DNA of 64,000 bases from the NCBI RefSeq assembly GCF_014903745.1, contig NZ_JACVXA010000015.1:20677-84676 (forward strand), written 5' to 3'. The translations under genes and the position numbers were made by a program. The first letter of the stretch is position 1. Every line of letters starts with the position of its first letter. The notes beneath the pieces were generated by a model that saw only the letters and a program-made list of their open reading frames with translations, was not told the origin of the DNA and did no database searches. This DNA comes from Mangrovicoccus algicola. GTDB lineage: Bacteria > Pseudomonadota > Alphaproteobacteria > Rhodobacterales > Rhodobacteraceae. Shown here in pieces: positions 9,240 through 17,377 of the stretch.

Positions 9240-10395
9240 GACGGGAGGAAGCCTGTTTGAGGATGGAAACGGTGTTGCTGCGGATGGTGGCGACGGCCAG
9301 GCTGCGGCGGTTGGTGCCGTCCGACAGGAAGCGGAACGTGCCGGTCGCGCCCGAGAAGGCCCCGGCATTGATCAGCGCCTGCGGCGACAGGCCCGCGGGA
9401 CCCGAGCGCGACGCCTGCGCGGCGATCGCGCGGATGCCGTCATAGGCCAGCGGGGCCAGCAGGTGCGGGCTGTTGCCGTTGGCGGCGATGTAGCGGCGGT
9501 TGAACTCGCCCACCGGGGTGGTGTCGGGCATGGTGAACCAGCAGCCCTGGAGACCCGGCAGCGAGGTGGCCGATGGCGGGATGTCGGCGCGCGCCATGCA
9601 CATGTACTGGAACTGGCTGGCGGGCAGGCCGTAATCGGGCAGCAGCCCGACCAGCGTCGGCAGGGCCGCCTGCGTGTCCGAGGTCAGCAGCAGCGCATCC
9701 GCCCCCGCGCCGCGCGCGGCGGCGGCGATGCCCGGCAGCGCCGCGACCAGGCCTTCCTGCGACAGGTCGAACTCGCCCGAGCCGACCACCGACACGCCGG
9801 TGCCCGACAGGCCCCGCACGGCGGCATCGCGGATCACCTGCTCGGCGGCGGAGCGGGCATTGATGATGAAGACCCGGCGCTTGCCCTGGCTGGCGGCATA
9901 GGCGCCCAGCTCGGCGGCGCGGTTCTCGAAGGTATCCCCCAGCATCAGCACGTTGCGCCCGGCGATGTCGGTATTGTTGGAGAAGGTCAGCACCGCGGTG
10001 TTCGACTGCGCCATCAGCGTGCCGACGGCGGCGGCATTCTGCGCCAGGAGCGGCCCGAGGATGATGTTGGCGCCTTCCGCCTTGGCCTGCTGCGCGGCCT
10101 GCTGGGCGCGGCCCGGATCGGCGGCGGTGGAATAGGTGCGCAGCGTGACCATCCCCGGCTCCGCCTCGGACACGGCCAAGCGCGCGGCCTTGGTCAGGCT
10201 GTCGGCAATCAGGCCCAGCTGCGGATCGGCCGCGTTCGAGGGGACCAGCAGGCCGACCGTCACCGGACCCGGCGCGCCCCCGCGGGTGGCGGTGCCGAAG
10301 GCGGCCGGGTCGCAGGCGCCCAGCGTCATGGCGGCGGGCATCAGCGCGGCGGCTCCGAGGATCTGGCGGCGGGAAAAGGCGCGGGGCGGGGCCAT
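9220..10395 (-). CDS. penicillin-binding protein activator, LppC/LpoA-like lipoprotein
   Basis: This 391-residue lipoprotein has a periplasmic-binding-protein fold (type I, LIV-BP-like), as in LpoA/LppC proteins that activate penicillin-binding proteins. The N-terminus carries a twin-arginine-like SRRQIL motif, then a hydrophobic stretch and the lipobox LGAC, with the cysteine at about residue 28. The binding domain starts at VTVGLLVPSN and continues through GANIILGPLL and VLTFSNN. A good ribosome-binding site (GGAGAC) precedes the ATG. The gene is divergent from rsmI, and glnD follows with overlap. The link to peptidoglycan synthases is inferred from the family; alphaproteobacterial members lack the TPR domain of E. 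coli LpoA. Confidence 0.85.
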   Translation of the reverse strand: MAPPRAFSRRQILGAAALMPAAMTLGACDPAAFGTATRGGAPGPVTVGLLVPSNAADPQLGLIADSLTKAARLAVSEAEPGMVTLRTYSTAADPGRAQQAAQQAKAEGANIILGPLLAQNAAAVGTLMAQSNTAVLTFSNNTDIAGRNVLMLGDTFENRAAELGAYAASQGKRRVFIINARSAAEQVIRDAAVRGLSGTGVSVVGSGEFDLSQEGLVAALPGIAAAARGAGADALLLTSDTQAALPTLVGLLPDYGLPASQFQYMCMARADIPPSATSLPGLQGCWFTMPDTTPVGEFNRRYIAANGNSPHLLAPLAYDGIRAIAAQASRSGPAGLSPQALINAGAFSGATGTFRFLSDGTNRRSLAVATIRSNTVSILKQASSRLGATGS

Positions 10396-10443
10396 TGGGG
10401 GTCTCCTTGCGGTCCTGGATCGGGCGGCCTATGCTGGGCCTGT

Positions 10444-10459
10444 GTCACTCACTCGTGAC
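10444..10459. promoter_or_regulatory. 16-bp dyad in the lppC-like / rsmI divergent promoter
   Basis: The sequence GTCACTCACTCGTGAC has 5-bp perfect arms around a 6-bp centre. It lies in the 96-bp space between the divergent starts at 10395 and 10492. A regulator site is possible, but a chance repeat is not excluded. Confidence 0.3.
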
Positions 10460-10491
10460 GAGCTTACTCGGCTCCGGGAGCGGCTTAAACC

Positions 10492-11352
10492 GTGAATTAT
10501 CAGCACAGCAGCCTCGCGCCGGGGCTCTATCTTGTCGCAACGCCCATCGGGCATGCGCGCGACATCACGCTCAGGGCGCTCGACGTGCTGGGATCGGCCG
10601 ATCTCCTGGCCGCGGAAGATACCAGGACCCTGCAGAAACTGATGCAGATTCATGGGGTTGGGCGTGAAGGCCGGGCGTTGATCGCCTATCACGACCATTC
10701 CGGCGGCGCGGCCGCCGCGCGCATTGCCGAGGAAATCCGGGCGGGGCGAAGTGTCGCCTATGCCTCGGAGGCGGGATCGCCGCTGATTTCCGATCCGGGC
10801 TACCGGCTGGTTGCGGAACTGGCGCGGCAGGGGCTGCCGGTGACGGTGATCCCCGGCGCCTGCGCCGCGGTGGCGGCGCTGTCGGTGGCGGGGCTGGCCA
10901 CGGACCGGTTCCTGTTCCTGGGGTTTCCGCCCGCCAAGGCGGCGGCGCGCCTGTCCTGGCTGGCGGCCGAGGCCCATGGCGGCGCCACGCAGGTGATCTA
11001 CGAATCGCCGCGCCGGGTGGAGGATCTGCTGGTCGCGCTGGCCGAGACCCACGGGGAGGACCGGCCGGTCGCCTTGTGCCGGGAACTGACCAAATCCTAC
11101 GAAACCGTGCTGCGCGGCAGCGTCGCGGAGCTGCTGGAGCAGGTGCGCGAGACCCCGCCGCGCGGCGAATGCGTGCTGGTCGTGGCCGGGGCGGCACCCG
11201 AGGGGGCGGGGGCCGAGGACATGGAGACCGCGCTTGTTAACGCGCTCGAAAGGCTGAGCATGAAGGATGCGGTGAAGGAAGTCGCCGAAAGCCTGGGCAT
11301 GCCGCGCAAGGCGGTCTACCAGCGGGCGCTGTCGCTGCGGGAGGACGGCTGA
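10492..11352 (+). CDS. rsmI: 16S rRNA (cytidine1402-2'-O)-methyltransferase
   Basis: RsmI uses SAM to 2'-O-methylate C1402 in the 16S rRNA P site. The 286-residue protein has the tetrapyrrole-methylase fold: GLYLVATPIGHARDITLRAL at the N-terminus, LLAAEDTRTLQKLM, ASEAGSPLISDPG and VIPGACAAVAAL. It ends with the short RsmI-type C-terminal helix region (KDAVKEVAESLGMPRKAVYQRAL). The start codon is GTG with a GGGAG motif upstream. yraN begins 3 bp after its stop, so the two are co-transcribed. The partnership rsmI-yraN opposite an lppC-like gene is widespread in proteobacteria. Confidence 0.95.
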   Translation: MNYQHSSLAPGLYLVATPIGHARDITLRALDVLGSADLLAAEDTRTLQKLMQIHGVGREGRALIAYHDHSGGAAAARIAEEIRAGRSVAYASEAGSPLISDPGYRLVAELARQGLPVTVIPGACAAVAALSVAGLATDRFLFLGFPPAKAAARLSWLAAEAHGGATQVIYESPRRVEDLLVALAETHGEDRPVALCRELTKSYETVLRGSVAELLEQVRETPPRGECVLVVAGAAPEGAGAEDMETALVNALERLSMKDAVKEVAESLGMPRKAVYQRALSLREDG

Positions 11353-11355
11353 GCC

Positions 11356-11706
11356 ATGGACGGAGCCACGGGGTATCATGCGGGACTTGCCGCCGAGGAT
11401 TGCGTCGCGCGGCATTACGAATCCTGCGGTCACAGGCTGCGCGCGCGGCGCTGGCGCGGGCAGGGCGGCGAAATCGACCTGATCCTCGAGGGACCCGGGG
11501 GCCTGGTTTTCGTCGAGGTCAAGAAAAGCCGCAGCTTCGATCATGCGCTGGAGCGGTTCACCCCGCGCCAGATGGCCCGGATCTGCGACGCGGCGACGGA
11601 ATTCGTGGCCGGGGAACCGCGCCAGATGGACACGCCGATGCGGTTCGACCTGGCGCTGGTGGACCAGCATGGGCAGACCCGGGTGCTGGAGAATATCCTC
11701 CACTGA
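11356..11706 (+). CDS. YraN family protein (UPF0102, nuclease-like fold)
   Basis: This is a 116-residue member of UPF0102. It shows the conserved core GGEIDLILEGPGGLVFVEVKK, whose Asp, Glu-x-Lys layout is that of the PD-(D/E)xK/Holliday-junction-resolvase-like fold. The family function is not firmly established. The gene follows rsmI by 3 bp and precedes gshB by about 80 bp. Its length is typical. A nuclease role is inferred from the fold only. Confidence 0.85.
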   Translation: MDGATGYHAGLAAEDCVARHYESCGHRLRARRWRGQGGEIDLILEGPGGLVFVEVKKSRSFDHALERFTPRQMARICDAATEFVAGEPRQMDTPMRFDLALVDQHGQTRVLENILH

Positions 11707-11788
11707 GGCGGCCCGGCGGCGCGGCGTCCCGAAACGGCAATTGCACCGGCGCCGCGAATGGGTCAGATGATATCCCCAAAAGGACGGG

Positions 11789-12730
11789 ATGTTCATGCTG
11801 ACAATCGCTTTCCAGATGGATCCGATCGAGACGGTCGATCCCAATGCAGACAGCACCTACCGGCTGGCCGAAGAGGCCCAGGCGCGCGGGCACAGGATTT
11901 ACGTCTACGGGCCGGAGCAGCTGACCTTCGATCGCGGCGTGGTCCGTGCGATGGCGCGCCCGGCCGAGATCCGCCGCGGCCAGACGCCCTTCGTCACGCT
12001 GGGCGATCCGGTCGACCTGGATCTCGGCGAGGTCGACGTGGTCTGGCTGCGCCAGGATCCGCCCTTCGACATGGGCTATATCACCACCACCCACATGCTC
12101 GACCTGCTGGAGGGCCGCACGCTGGTGGTGAACCGGCCGTTCTGGGTGCGCAACTATCCCGAGAAGCTGCTGGTGCTGAAATTCCCGGATCTGACGCCGC
12201 CGACCATGATCGCGCGCGATCTCGCCCGGCTGAAGGCCTTCAAGGCCGAACATGGCGACATCATCCTCAAACCGCTTTACGGCAATGGCGGGGCGGGGGT
12301 GTTCCGGCTGGATCCCAATGATCGCAACCTCAGCTCGCTGCACGAACTTTTCTGTGGCATCAACCGCGAGCCGCTGATCGCGCAGGCCTTCCTGCCGGCG
12401 GTGGCAAAGGGCGACAAGCGGGTGATCCTCGTCGATGGCGAACCGGTCGGCGCGATCAACCGCGTCCCCTCGGAGGGCGAGACCCGGTCCAACATGCATG
12501 TCGGCGGCCGCCCCGAGAAGGTTGCGCTGACCGATCGGGACCGCGAGATCTGTGCCCGGATCGGTCCGACCCTGCGCGAGGCCGGGCAGATCTTCGTCGG
12601 CATCGACGTGATCGGCGACTGGCTGACCGAGATCAACGTGACCTCGCCCACCGGCATCCAGGAACTTGAACGCTTCGACGGGATCAACGTGGCCGGCCGG
12701 ATCTGGGAGGCCATCGAGGCAAAGCTCTGA
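11789..12730 (+). CDS. gshB: glutathione synthetase
   Basis: GshB joins gamma-glutamylcysteine and glycine with ATP, the second step of glutathione synthesis. The 313-residue ATP-grasp protein shows the N-terminal [18 protein letters not shown], the dipeptide-binding region around [28 protein letters not shown] in the ATP-grasp fold, and the end [17 protein letters not shown]. The ATG at 11789 has an AGGAC ribosome-binding site. Two other ATG-like starts nearby are less well supported. The gene converges on comM, whose stop is 3 bp away. The first-step enzyme, gshA, is also in this window at about 37 kb on the other strand. Confidence 0.95.
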   Translation: MFMLTIAFQMDPIETVDPNADSTYRLAEEAQARGHRIYVYGPEQLTFDRGVVRAMARPAEIRRGQTPFVTLGDPVDLDLGEVDVVWLRQDPPFDMGYITTTHMLDLLEGRTLVVNRPFWVRNYPEKLLVLKFPDLTPPTMIARDLARLKAFKAEHGDIILKPLYGNGGAGVFRLDPNDRNLSSLHELFCGINREPLIAQAFLPAVAKGDKRVILVDGEPVGAINRVPSEGETRSNMHVGGRPEKVALTDRDREICARIGPTLREAGQIFVGIDVIGDWLTEINVTSPTGIQELERFDGINVAGRIWEAIEAKL

Positions 12731-12733
12731 TCC

Positions 12734-14245
12734 TCAGGCCGGGCCGGCCAGCAGGCGGTAGCTCAGCGCCTCCGCCATGTGCGGGGCGCGGATCGCCGGG
12801 CTGTCGGCCAGGTCGGCAATCGTGCGGGCGACGCGCAGGATGCGGTGAAATCCCCGCGCGCTGAGCCCGAACCGGTCGGCGGCGCGGGTCAGCATCCGGC
12901 GCCCCTCATCGTCCAGGGGCGCCACCTCCTCCAGCAGCCTGCCGCCCGCATCGGCATTCTGCCGGGCCGAAGGGTGCCCCGCGAACCGCGTCTCCTGCAC
13001 GGCCCGCGCGGCCAGGACCCGGGCCGCGATCATGTCCGATGTCTCTCCGGTCGCGGGCAGGTCGAGATCCTGGAAGGGCACGGGCGGCACCTCCACCCGC
13101 AGGTCGAACCGGTCCATCAGCGGCCCCGAGATCCGGCCCAGGTACTCCTCGCCGCAGGCGGGGGCGCGGGAACAGGCGCGGGCGGCATCGCTGAGAAAGC
13201 CGCAGCGGCACGGATTGGCGGCGGCCAGCAGCATGAAGCGGCAGGGATAGCGCACATGCGCATTCGCCCGTGCCACGACGACATGGCCGCTTTCCACGGG
13301 CTGGCGCAGCGTCTCCAGGACCTGGCGCGGGAATTCGGGAAACTCGTCGAGAAACAGCACGCCGTTATGGGCAAGGGACACTTCGCCCGGCTTGGCCGTC
13401 TTGCCGCCGCCGATGATCGAGGCCATCGAGGCGGTGTGATGCGGGTCGCGGAAGGGCCGGGCGCGGGAAATGCCCCCCTCGTCGATCAGCCCGGCCAGCG
13501 AATGGATCATCGAGGTTTCCAGGGCCTCCGCCGCGCTCAGCGGCGGCAGAAGCCCCGGGAGCCGCGCGGCCATCATGGACTTGCCCGATCCCGGCGTGCC
13601 GATCATCAGCATGTGGTGCCGCCCCGCCGCGGCGATCTCCATCGCCCGCTTGGCGCGTTCCTGGCCCTTCACCTCCGACAGGCAGCCGGTCTTCGCCCCC
13701 GCCGTGACCTCGCCGGGTTCCGCCGGGGGCAGGGGAGACTGCCCGGTGAAATGGCGCACGACATCCGACAGGCTGGCGGCGGCCAGAACCTCCGCCCCGC
13801 CGACCCAGGCGGCCTCCGCCCCGCAGGCGCGCGGGCAGACGAGGCAGCGATCGCCCTCCGCAGCGGCCAGCGCGGCGGGCAGGGCGCCGACCACTGCCAC
13901 GAGCGAGCCGTCCAGCGACATCTCGCCGAGCGCCAGGGCCCGTTCCACCGCGTCGCGCGGCAAGATATCCAGCGCGGCCAGCAGCGCCAGCGCGATGGGC
14001 AGATCGAAATGCGACCCCTCCTTGGGCAGGTTGGCCGGGGACAGGTTGATGGTGATGCGTTTCGAGGGCAGGGCGATGGACATGGCGCTCAGCGCGGTGC
14101 GCACGCGATCGCGCGCCTCGGAGACCGCCTTGTCCGGCAGCCCGACGATGGAGAAGGCGGGCAGTCCGGCGGTCACGGCGCATTGCACCTCGACCTGCCG
14201 GGCCTCCAGCCCGTCGAAACTAACCGTGAAGGCGCGTGCGACCAT
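12734..14245 (-). CDS. comM: YifB/ComM family Mg-chelatase-like AAA+ ATPase
   Basis: ComM is a hexameric AAA+ helicase that promotes branch migration during natural transformation; YifB homologues occur widely. The 503-residue protein has an N-terminal ChlI-like domain (GLPAFSIVGLPDKAVSEARDRVRTAL), Walker A as GTPGSGKSMMA, Walker B in GVLFLDEFPEF, and a CxxC-type insertion typical of the family (NPCRCGFLSDAARACSRAPAC). The C-terminal Mg-chelatase domain carries the RILRVARTIADL segment. It lies tail to tail with gshB and 67 bp from the MFS gene upstream. Whether the host is naturally competent cannot be told from this window. Confidence 0.92.
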   Translation of the reverse strand: MVARAFTVSFDGLEARQVEVQCAVTAGLPAFSIVGLPDKAVSEARDRVRTALSAMSIALPSKRITINLSPANLPKEGSHFDLPIALALLAALDILPRDAVERALALGEMSLDGSLVAVVGALPAALAAAEGDRCLVCPRACGAEAAWVGGAEVLAAASLSDVVRHFTGQSPLPPAEPGEVTAGAKTGCLSEVKGQERAKRAMEIAAAGRHHMLMIGTPGSGKSMMAARLPGLLPPLSAAEALETSMIHSLAGLIDEGGISRARPFRDPHHTASMASIIGGGKTAKPGEVSLAHNGVLFLDEFPEFPRQVLETLRQPVESGHVVVARANAHVRYPCRFMLLAAANPCRCGFLSDAARACSRAPACGEEYLGRISGPLMDRFDLRVEVPPVPFQDLDLPATGETSDMIAARVLAARAVQETRFAGHPSARQNADAGGRLLEEVAPLDDEGRRMLTRAADRFGLSARGFHRILRVARTIADLADSPAIRAPHMAEALSYRLLAGPA

Positions 14246-14312
14246 CCCCGACTCCTGCCGCTGACGGCGGAGACTGGCCCGGGCGTGGTTAACGCAGTGT
14301 TAAGATCCGGCC

Positions 14313-15542
14313 TCAGCCGCGGTTCAGCTGCCGTTCGCGGCGGATCACGTAGCCGATGCTGCAAAGCCCCAGCGCGACCGAGACGAGCATCAGCCAGACC
14401 AGCGGCAGGGCGCCGGATTCGGGGGTCAGCACCACGCCGGCCAGGGCCGAAAGCAGCGCGCCGCCGCCGATCAGGATCGCCCCGCCCACGCCGGAGGCGG
14501 TTCCGGCCAGATGCGGGCGCACGGAAAGCATCCCGGCCATGGCATTGGGCATCACCAGCCCGTTGCCCAGACCGACCAGCGTCATCGACCCGAAGAACAC
14601 CGCCACCGTCGCCTGCCCGGCATAGAACAGGCTCAGCGCGACCAGCATGCCGGTGGTGGAGATCAGGCTGCCGGTGACGATCATGGCGTTCAGCCCGAAG
14701 CGCACCGAGTACCGCCCGGACAGGCCGTTGCCGATCATGTATCCCACGGCCGGGGCGCCGAAGAACAGGCCCAGCTGGGCGGGAGACAGGCCGTAGATCA
14801 CCGAGCCCACGAAGGGGGCGCCGCCGAGATAGGCGAAGAACGCCCCCGAGGCGAGGGTGGAGGACAGGCAGTAGCCCCAGAACCGGCGCGAGCTGAACAG
14901 CTGCGGCACGTCGCGGAACTGCGCCGCGAATCCGCCGCCCCCCCGCGGCGCGGTCTCGCCCAGGTCGAACCAGATCAGCGCGGTGACGGCGATGCCGCAG
15001 ACCAGCAGCAGCCAGAAATTCGCCTGCCAGCCGAAGGCGGAATCCAGCACGCCCCCCGCAACGGGCGCAACCATCGGCACCAGCGCCATGCCCATCGTGA
15101 CATAGCCGATGCGCGACGCCGCTTGCTCGGCGGGATACATGTCGCGCACGATCGCCCGGCTCAGCACCAGCCCCGAGACGATCACCGCCTGGGCCATGCG
15201 GAAGGCGAGGAAGACCCAGACCGAAGGGGAGAACAGGATGCCCAGCGTGGCCAGGCAGAACAGCGCGCAGGCCCCCAGAAGGACCGGCCGCCGCCCGAAC
15301 CGGTCCGAGATCGGCCCTATTCCCAGCTGCAGAATGGCGTTCATCGCCAGGTAGACGGTGACCGAGGCCTGCATCAGCGCATAATCGGTGCCGAAATGTT
15401 CGGTCATCCTCGGCAGGGAGGGCAGGTAGATGTTCATCGTCGCCGCCGAAAGTCCGGCGATGATGACGAGGGTCAGGATGTTGGGCGGAGTGCGCCGGTC
15501 GAGGAAACGCACGGGCATGACGGCTTGCATTGTTCTGCTCAT
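14313..15542 (-). CDS. multidrug effflux MFS transporter, Bcr/CflA family
   Basis: A 12-helix major facilitator of 409 residues. It has the motif A-like loop GPISDRFGRRPVLLG between helices 2 and 3, and the TPPNILTLVIIAGLSAATMNIYLPSLP start typical of Bcr/CflA drug-export permeases. The inner-membrane protein exports small drugs by proton antiport; the substrate is unknown. Several in-frame Met codons lie near the start, and MSRTMQ at 15542 is the longest sensible choice. The gene is divergent from the small operon at 15611 with 68 bp between starts. Confidence 0.87.
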   Translation of the reverse strand: MSRTMQAVMPVRFLDRRTPPNILTLVIIAGLSAATMNIYLPSLPRMTEHFGTDYALMQASVTVYLAMNAILQLGIGPISDRFGRRPVLLGACALFCLATLGILFSPSVWVFLAFRMAQAVIVSGLVLSRAIVRDMYPAEQAASRIGYVTMGMALVPMVAPVAGGVLDSAFGWQANFWLLLVCGIAVTALIWFDLGETAPRGGGGFAAQFRDVPQLFSSRRFWGYCLSSTLASGAFFAYLGGAPFVGSVIYGLSPAQLGLFFGAPAVGYMIGNGLSGRYSVRFGLNAMIVTGSLISTTGMLVALSLFYAGQATVAVFFGSMTLVGLGNGLVMPNAMAGMLSVRPHLAGTASGVGGAILIGGGALLSALAGVVLTPESGALPLVWLMLVSVALGLCSIGYVIRRERQLNRG

Positions 15543-15610
15543 GACGGCAAAGAGCGGCCTTGTCCATGGCCGCCGTGCCGCAGGCGCGCCGCATCGCGAA
15601 AGGACCGTCC

Positions 15611-15949
15611 ATGCCCCGCTGGCAGCTTATCCGGACCGAGGAGGGCGTGGTGCTGTCGCGCCCCGGACGGATGCGGCTGGATGTCGGGGCGCGGTCGGGG
15701 TTTCCGCCGCTGCGTCCTGCCGCGCTGGCTCACGAGATCCGCAAGGACCTGTGGCGCATGCTGCAGCGGTTGCGGGGTTTCTCGCCGGTGGTCGTGATCC
15801 GGCGGGACGCGGCGGGGCTGGAGGTCGAGGCAGGCGGCGAGATGGCGGCAGGGATGCCGCTGCCGCCTGGTGTGGCGGAGCGGATCGCCGGGATGCTGGC
15901 GGATCCGCACAGACGGGCGCGCTGGATCGCCCATGCGAGGTTGAGATGA
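15611..15949 (+). CDS. hypothetical protein (112 aa), first gene of a two-gene operon
   Basis: I do not recognise this protein. The ATG at 15611 (MPRWQLIRTEEG) is chosen because AAAGGA lies 7-8 nt upstream; an earlier in-frame ATG has no such site. The product is arginine-rich and lacks signal peptide or membrane segments, so it is probably cytoplasmic. It shows a mixed alpha/beta pattern (SPVVVIRRDAAGLEVEAGGE). The stop overlaps the next gene's start (ATGA), so the two are translationally coupled. Function is unknown. Confidence 0.7.
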   Translation: MPRWQLIRTEEGVVLSRPGRMRLDVGARSGFPPLRPAALAHEIRKDLWRMLQRLRGFSPVVVIRRDAAGLEVEAGGEMAAGMPLPPGVAERIAGMLADPHRRARWIAHARLR

Positions 15950-16341
15950 TGAAGCACAGGGGCTTCCCGGGGCGCTATCCGGGAACCGATTTCCAGTTCA
16001 CGATCCGCCGGGCCAATCCGCGCGGGGTCACACCCATCACCCGGCGCGAAAGGTTCAAGGACCGCAAGGCGCTGGACAAGTCCGTGGATGCGGCCTTCAT
16101 GGCCGCGCTGTGGGAGCACTTCGGCGAGGCGCCCTTCGAGCGCGGCAACCTGGATGCCGGGCGCTTGTCCTGGCTGTTCGGTCGCGAGGTCGTCCCGGCC
16201 CGGCAGCCCTTCGATCCGGCCGATTACGACGCGCTTCTGCGGATCGATGTCGCCGCGGCGCGGGTCAGCTTTCCGCAGGTCTTCGACGATCCCGCCGCCG
16301 CCTGGGATCCCGAAGAGGACGAGGATTGGGACGAGGATTGA
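15946..16341 (+). CDS. hypothetical protein (131 aa) with acidic C-terminus
   Basis: I do not recognise this protein. It starts with two consecutive ATG codons (15946 and 15949), the first overlapping the preceding stop as ATGA. The N-terminus is basic (MMKHRGFPGRYPGTDFQF), the middle contains AFMAALWEHFGEAPFERGNL, and the last residues are strongly acidic (EEDEDWDED). No membrane segment or signal is seen. The coupling suggests it works with the arginine-rich protein before it. A factor-independent terminator lies about 190 bp downstream. Confidence 0.7.
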   Translation: MMKHRGFPGRYPGTDFQFTIRRANPRGVTPITRRERFKDRKALDKSVDAAFMAALWEHFGEAPFERGNLDAGRLSWLFGREVVPARQPFDPADYDALLRIDVAAARVSFPQVFDDPAAAWDPEEDEDWDED

Positions 16342-16533
16342 CCGTCCTGCGCCTGCCCGGTCGATAGGCAGGGCAGGGGCGGAATGTCCATCTGCTGGGC
16401 GGTTTCCCGGAACGGCGCCCCGCGGTGCAGGGTTTCGATGGGCAGCCGCGCCGGTTCCGCGCAGGCTGGGGCTGCGCCGAGGTCACGTGCGGCGCGGTGC
16501 GTAAGAGTTTTCCAGTACCCCTTCCTCTGACAG

Positions 16534-16571
16534 GCGGCCCAGGTCTGCCCGGACCGGGCCGCTTCTTTTCT
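16534..16571 (+). terminator. Rho-independent terminator
   Basis: GCGGCCC and GGTC pair with GACC and GGGCCGC around a short loop, with one bulged A. A TTCTTTTCT tract follows on the plus strand. The T tract is on one side only, so it ends plus-strand transcription, either of the two-gene operon before it or of a separate short transcript from 16342-16533. Confidence 0.8.
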
Positions 16572-16599
16572 GCCGCGACCTGCCGCCGCTTGGCGGGGG

Positions 16600-17289
16600 T
16601 CAGCCGCGGGCCGGGTCGGGCCCGCGCCGCCTGCGCCGGTAGATCGGCCGGCCCCAGGCCAGGGCCAGCAGCCATCCCGCCACGAAGCCGCCCAGATGGG
16701 TTTCCCAGGCAAGCTGTCCATGCAGCAGCAGCCAGAAGACCAGGTTATAGGCCACCAGGATGAACAGCGCGCGCCAGATGTCGCGCATCCCTTCGCCGTA
16801 ATGCCGTCTTTCCTGGTAGCCCCAGCAGATGCGGATGCCCAGCAGCCCGAACAGCGCCCCGGACGCCCCCACCATGGGCACGGGCGAGGCGGTCAGCAGG
16901 CCGAAGCAGGCCGCGCCGCCGATCGCGGTCAGCGCGTATCCCGCCAGGAAACGGGCCGTCCCCGCGGCGCGGGCGATCTCGCTGCCGATCCCGGCCAGGG
17001 CCAGCATGTTGACCAGAAGATGCAGCCAGCCCGCGTGCAGCAGGGCGTAGCTGAGGAACATCGTCACCGGTTGCGCCGCGTAATCGGGCCGCGCGCCGCG
17101 CAGAAGCGGCGAGAAGAAGGCCCCGTATTCATAGGCGAGCCCGCGCAGATGCGGCGTGGCGAACACCCCGTGATCGGCGGCTTGCAGCAACCCCTCGACC
17201 AGGCAGTTCACCCCGATCAGCAGGGCCACCGCGAAGGGCATGGCCCCGGGATCGGCGCGGCGGGACGGGGTGGCGGATCGGGCGGTCAT
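16600..17289 (-). CDS. rhomboid family intramembrane serine protease
   Basis: This polytopic membrane protein of 229 residues carries the rhomboid catalytic dyad: GASGALFG with the nucleophile at about S143, and H198 in the ETHLGGF segment. The HLLVNMLAL helix supplies the conserved Asn. The ATG at 17289 is chosen because of the GGAGA ribosome-binding site 6-9 nt upstream; the frame extends further but reads as shadow. Substrate is unknown. It is convergent with the unknown operon to its left. The exosortase cluster lies upstream on the same strand, about 90 bp away. Confidence 0.92.
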   Translation of the reverse strand: MTARSATPSRRADPGAMPFAVALLIGVNCLVEGLLQAADHGVFATPHLRGLAYEYGAFFSPLLRGARPDYAAQPVTMFLSYALLHAGWLHLLVNMLALAGIGSEIARAAGTARFLAGYALTAIGGAACFGLLTASPVPMVGASGALFGLLGIRICWGYQERRHYGEGMRDIWRALFILVAYNLVFWLLLHGQLAWETHLGGFVAGWLLALAWGRPIYRRRRRGPDPARG

Positions 17290-17377
17290 GGGCGGTCTCC
17301 GGCGGGCGGACGGGGCGGGCCCCAAGGATAGGCCCGCGGGGCGCGGGGACAAGCCCGTTTCCGCGCCCCGCCGGATC

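Noticed and set aside
6084..9260. 1058-codon plus-strand frame across glnD
   Set aside because: It is a shadow of glnD and murJ; its composition is His/Gln/Arg-rich and no motif is present.
10444..10459. CRP/FnrL site in the lppC-like/rsmI promoter
   Set aside because: The dyad does not match TGTGA-N6-TCACA or TTGAT-N4-ATCAA.
16342..16533. 4.5S or 6S RNA gene before the terminator
   Set aside because: The conserved SRP RNA core and a 6S-like long hairpin with a central bubble were not seen.
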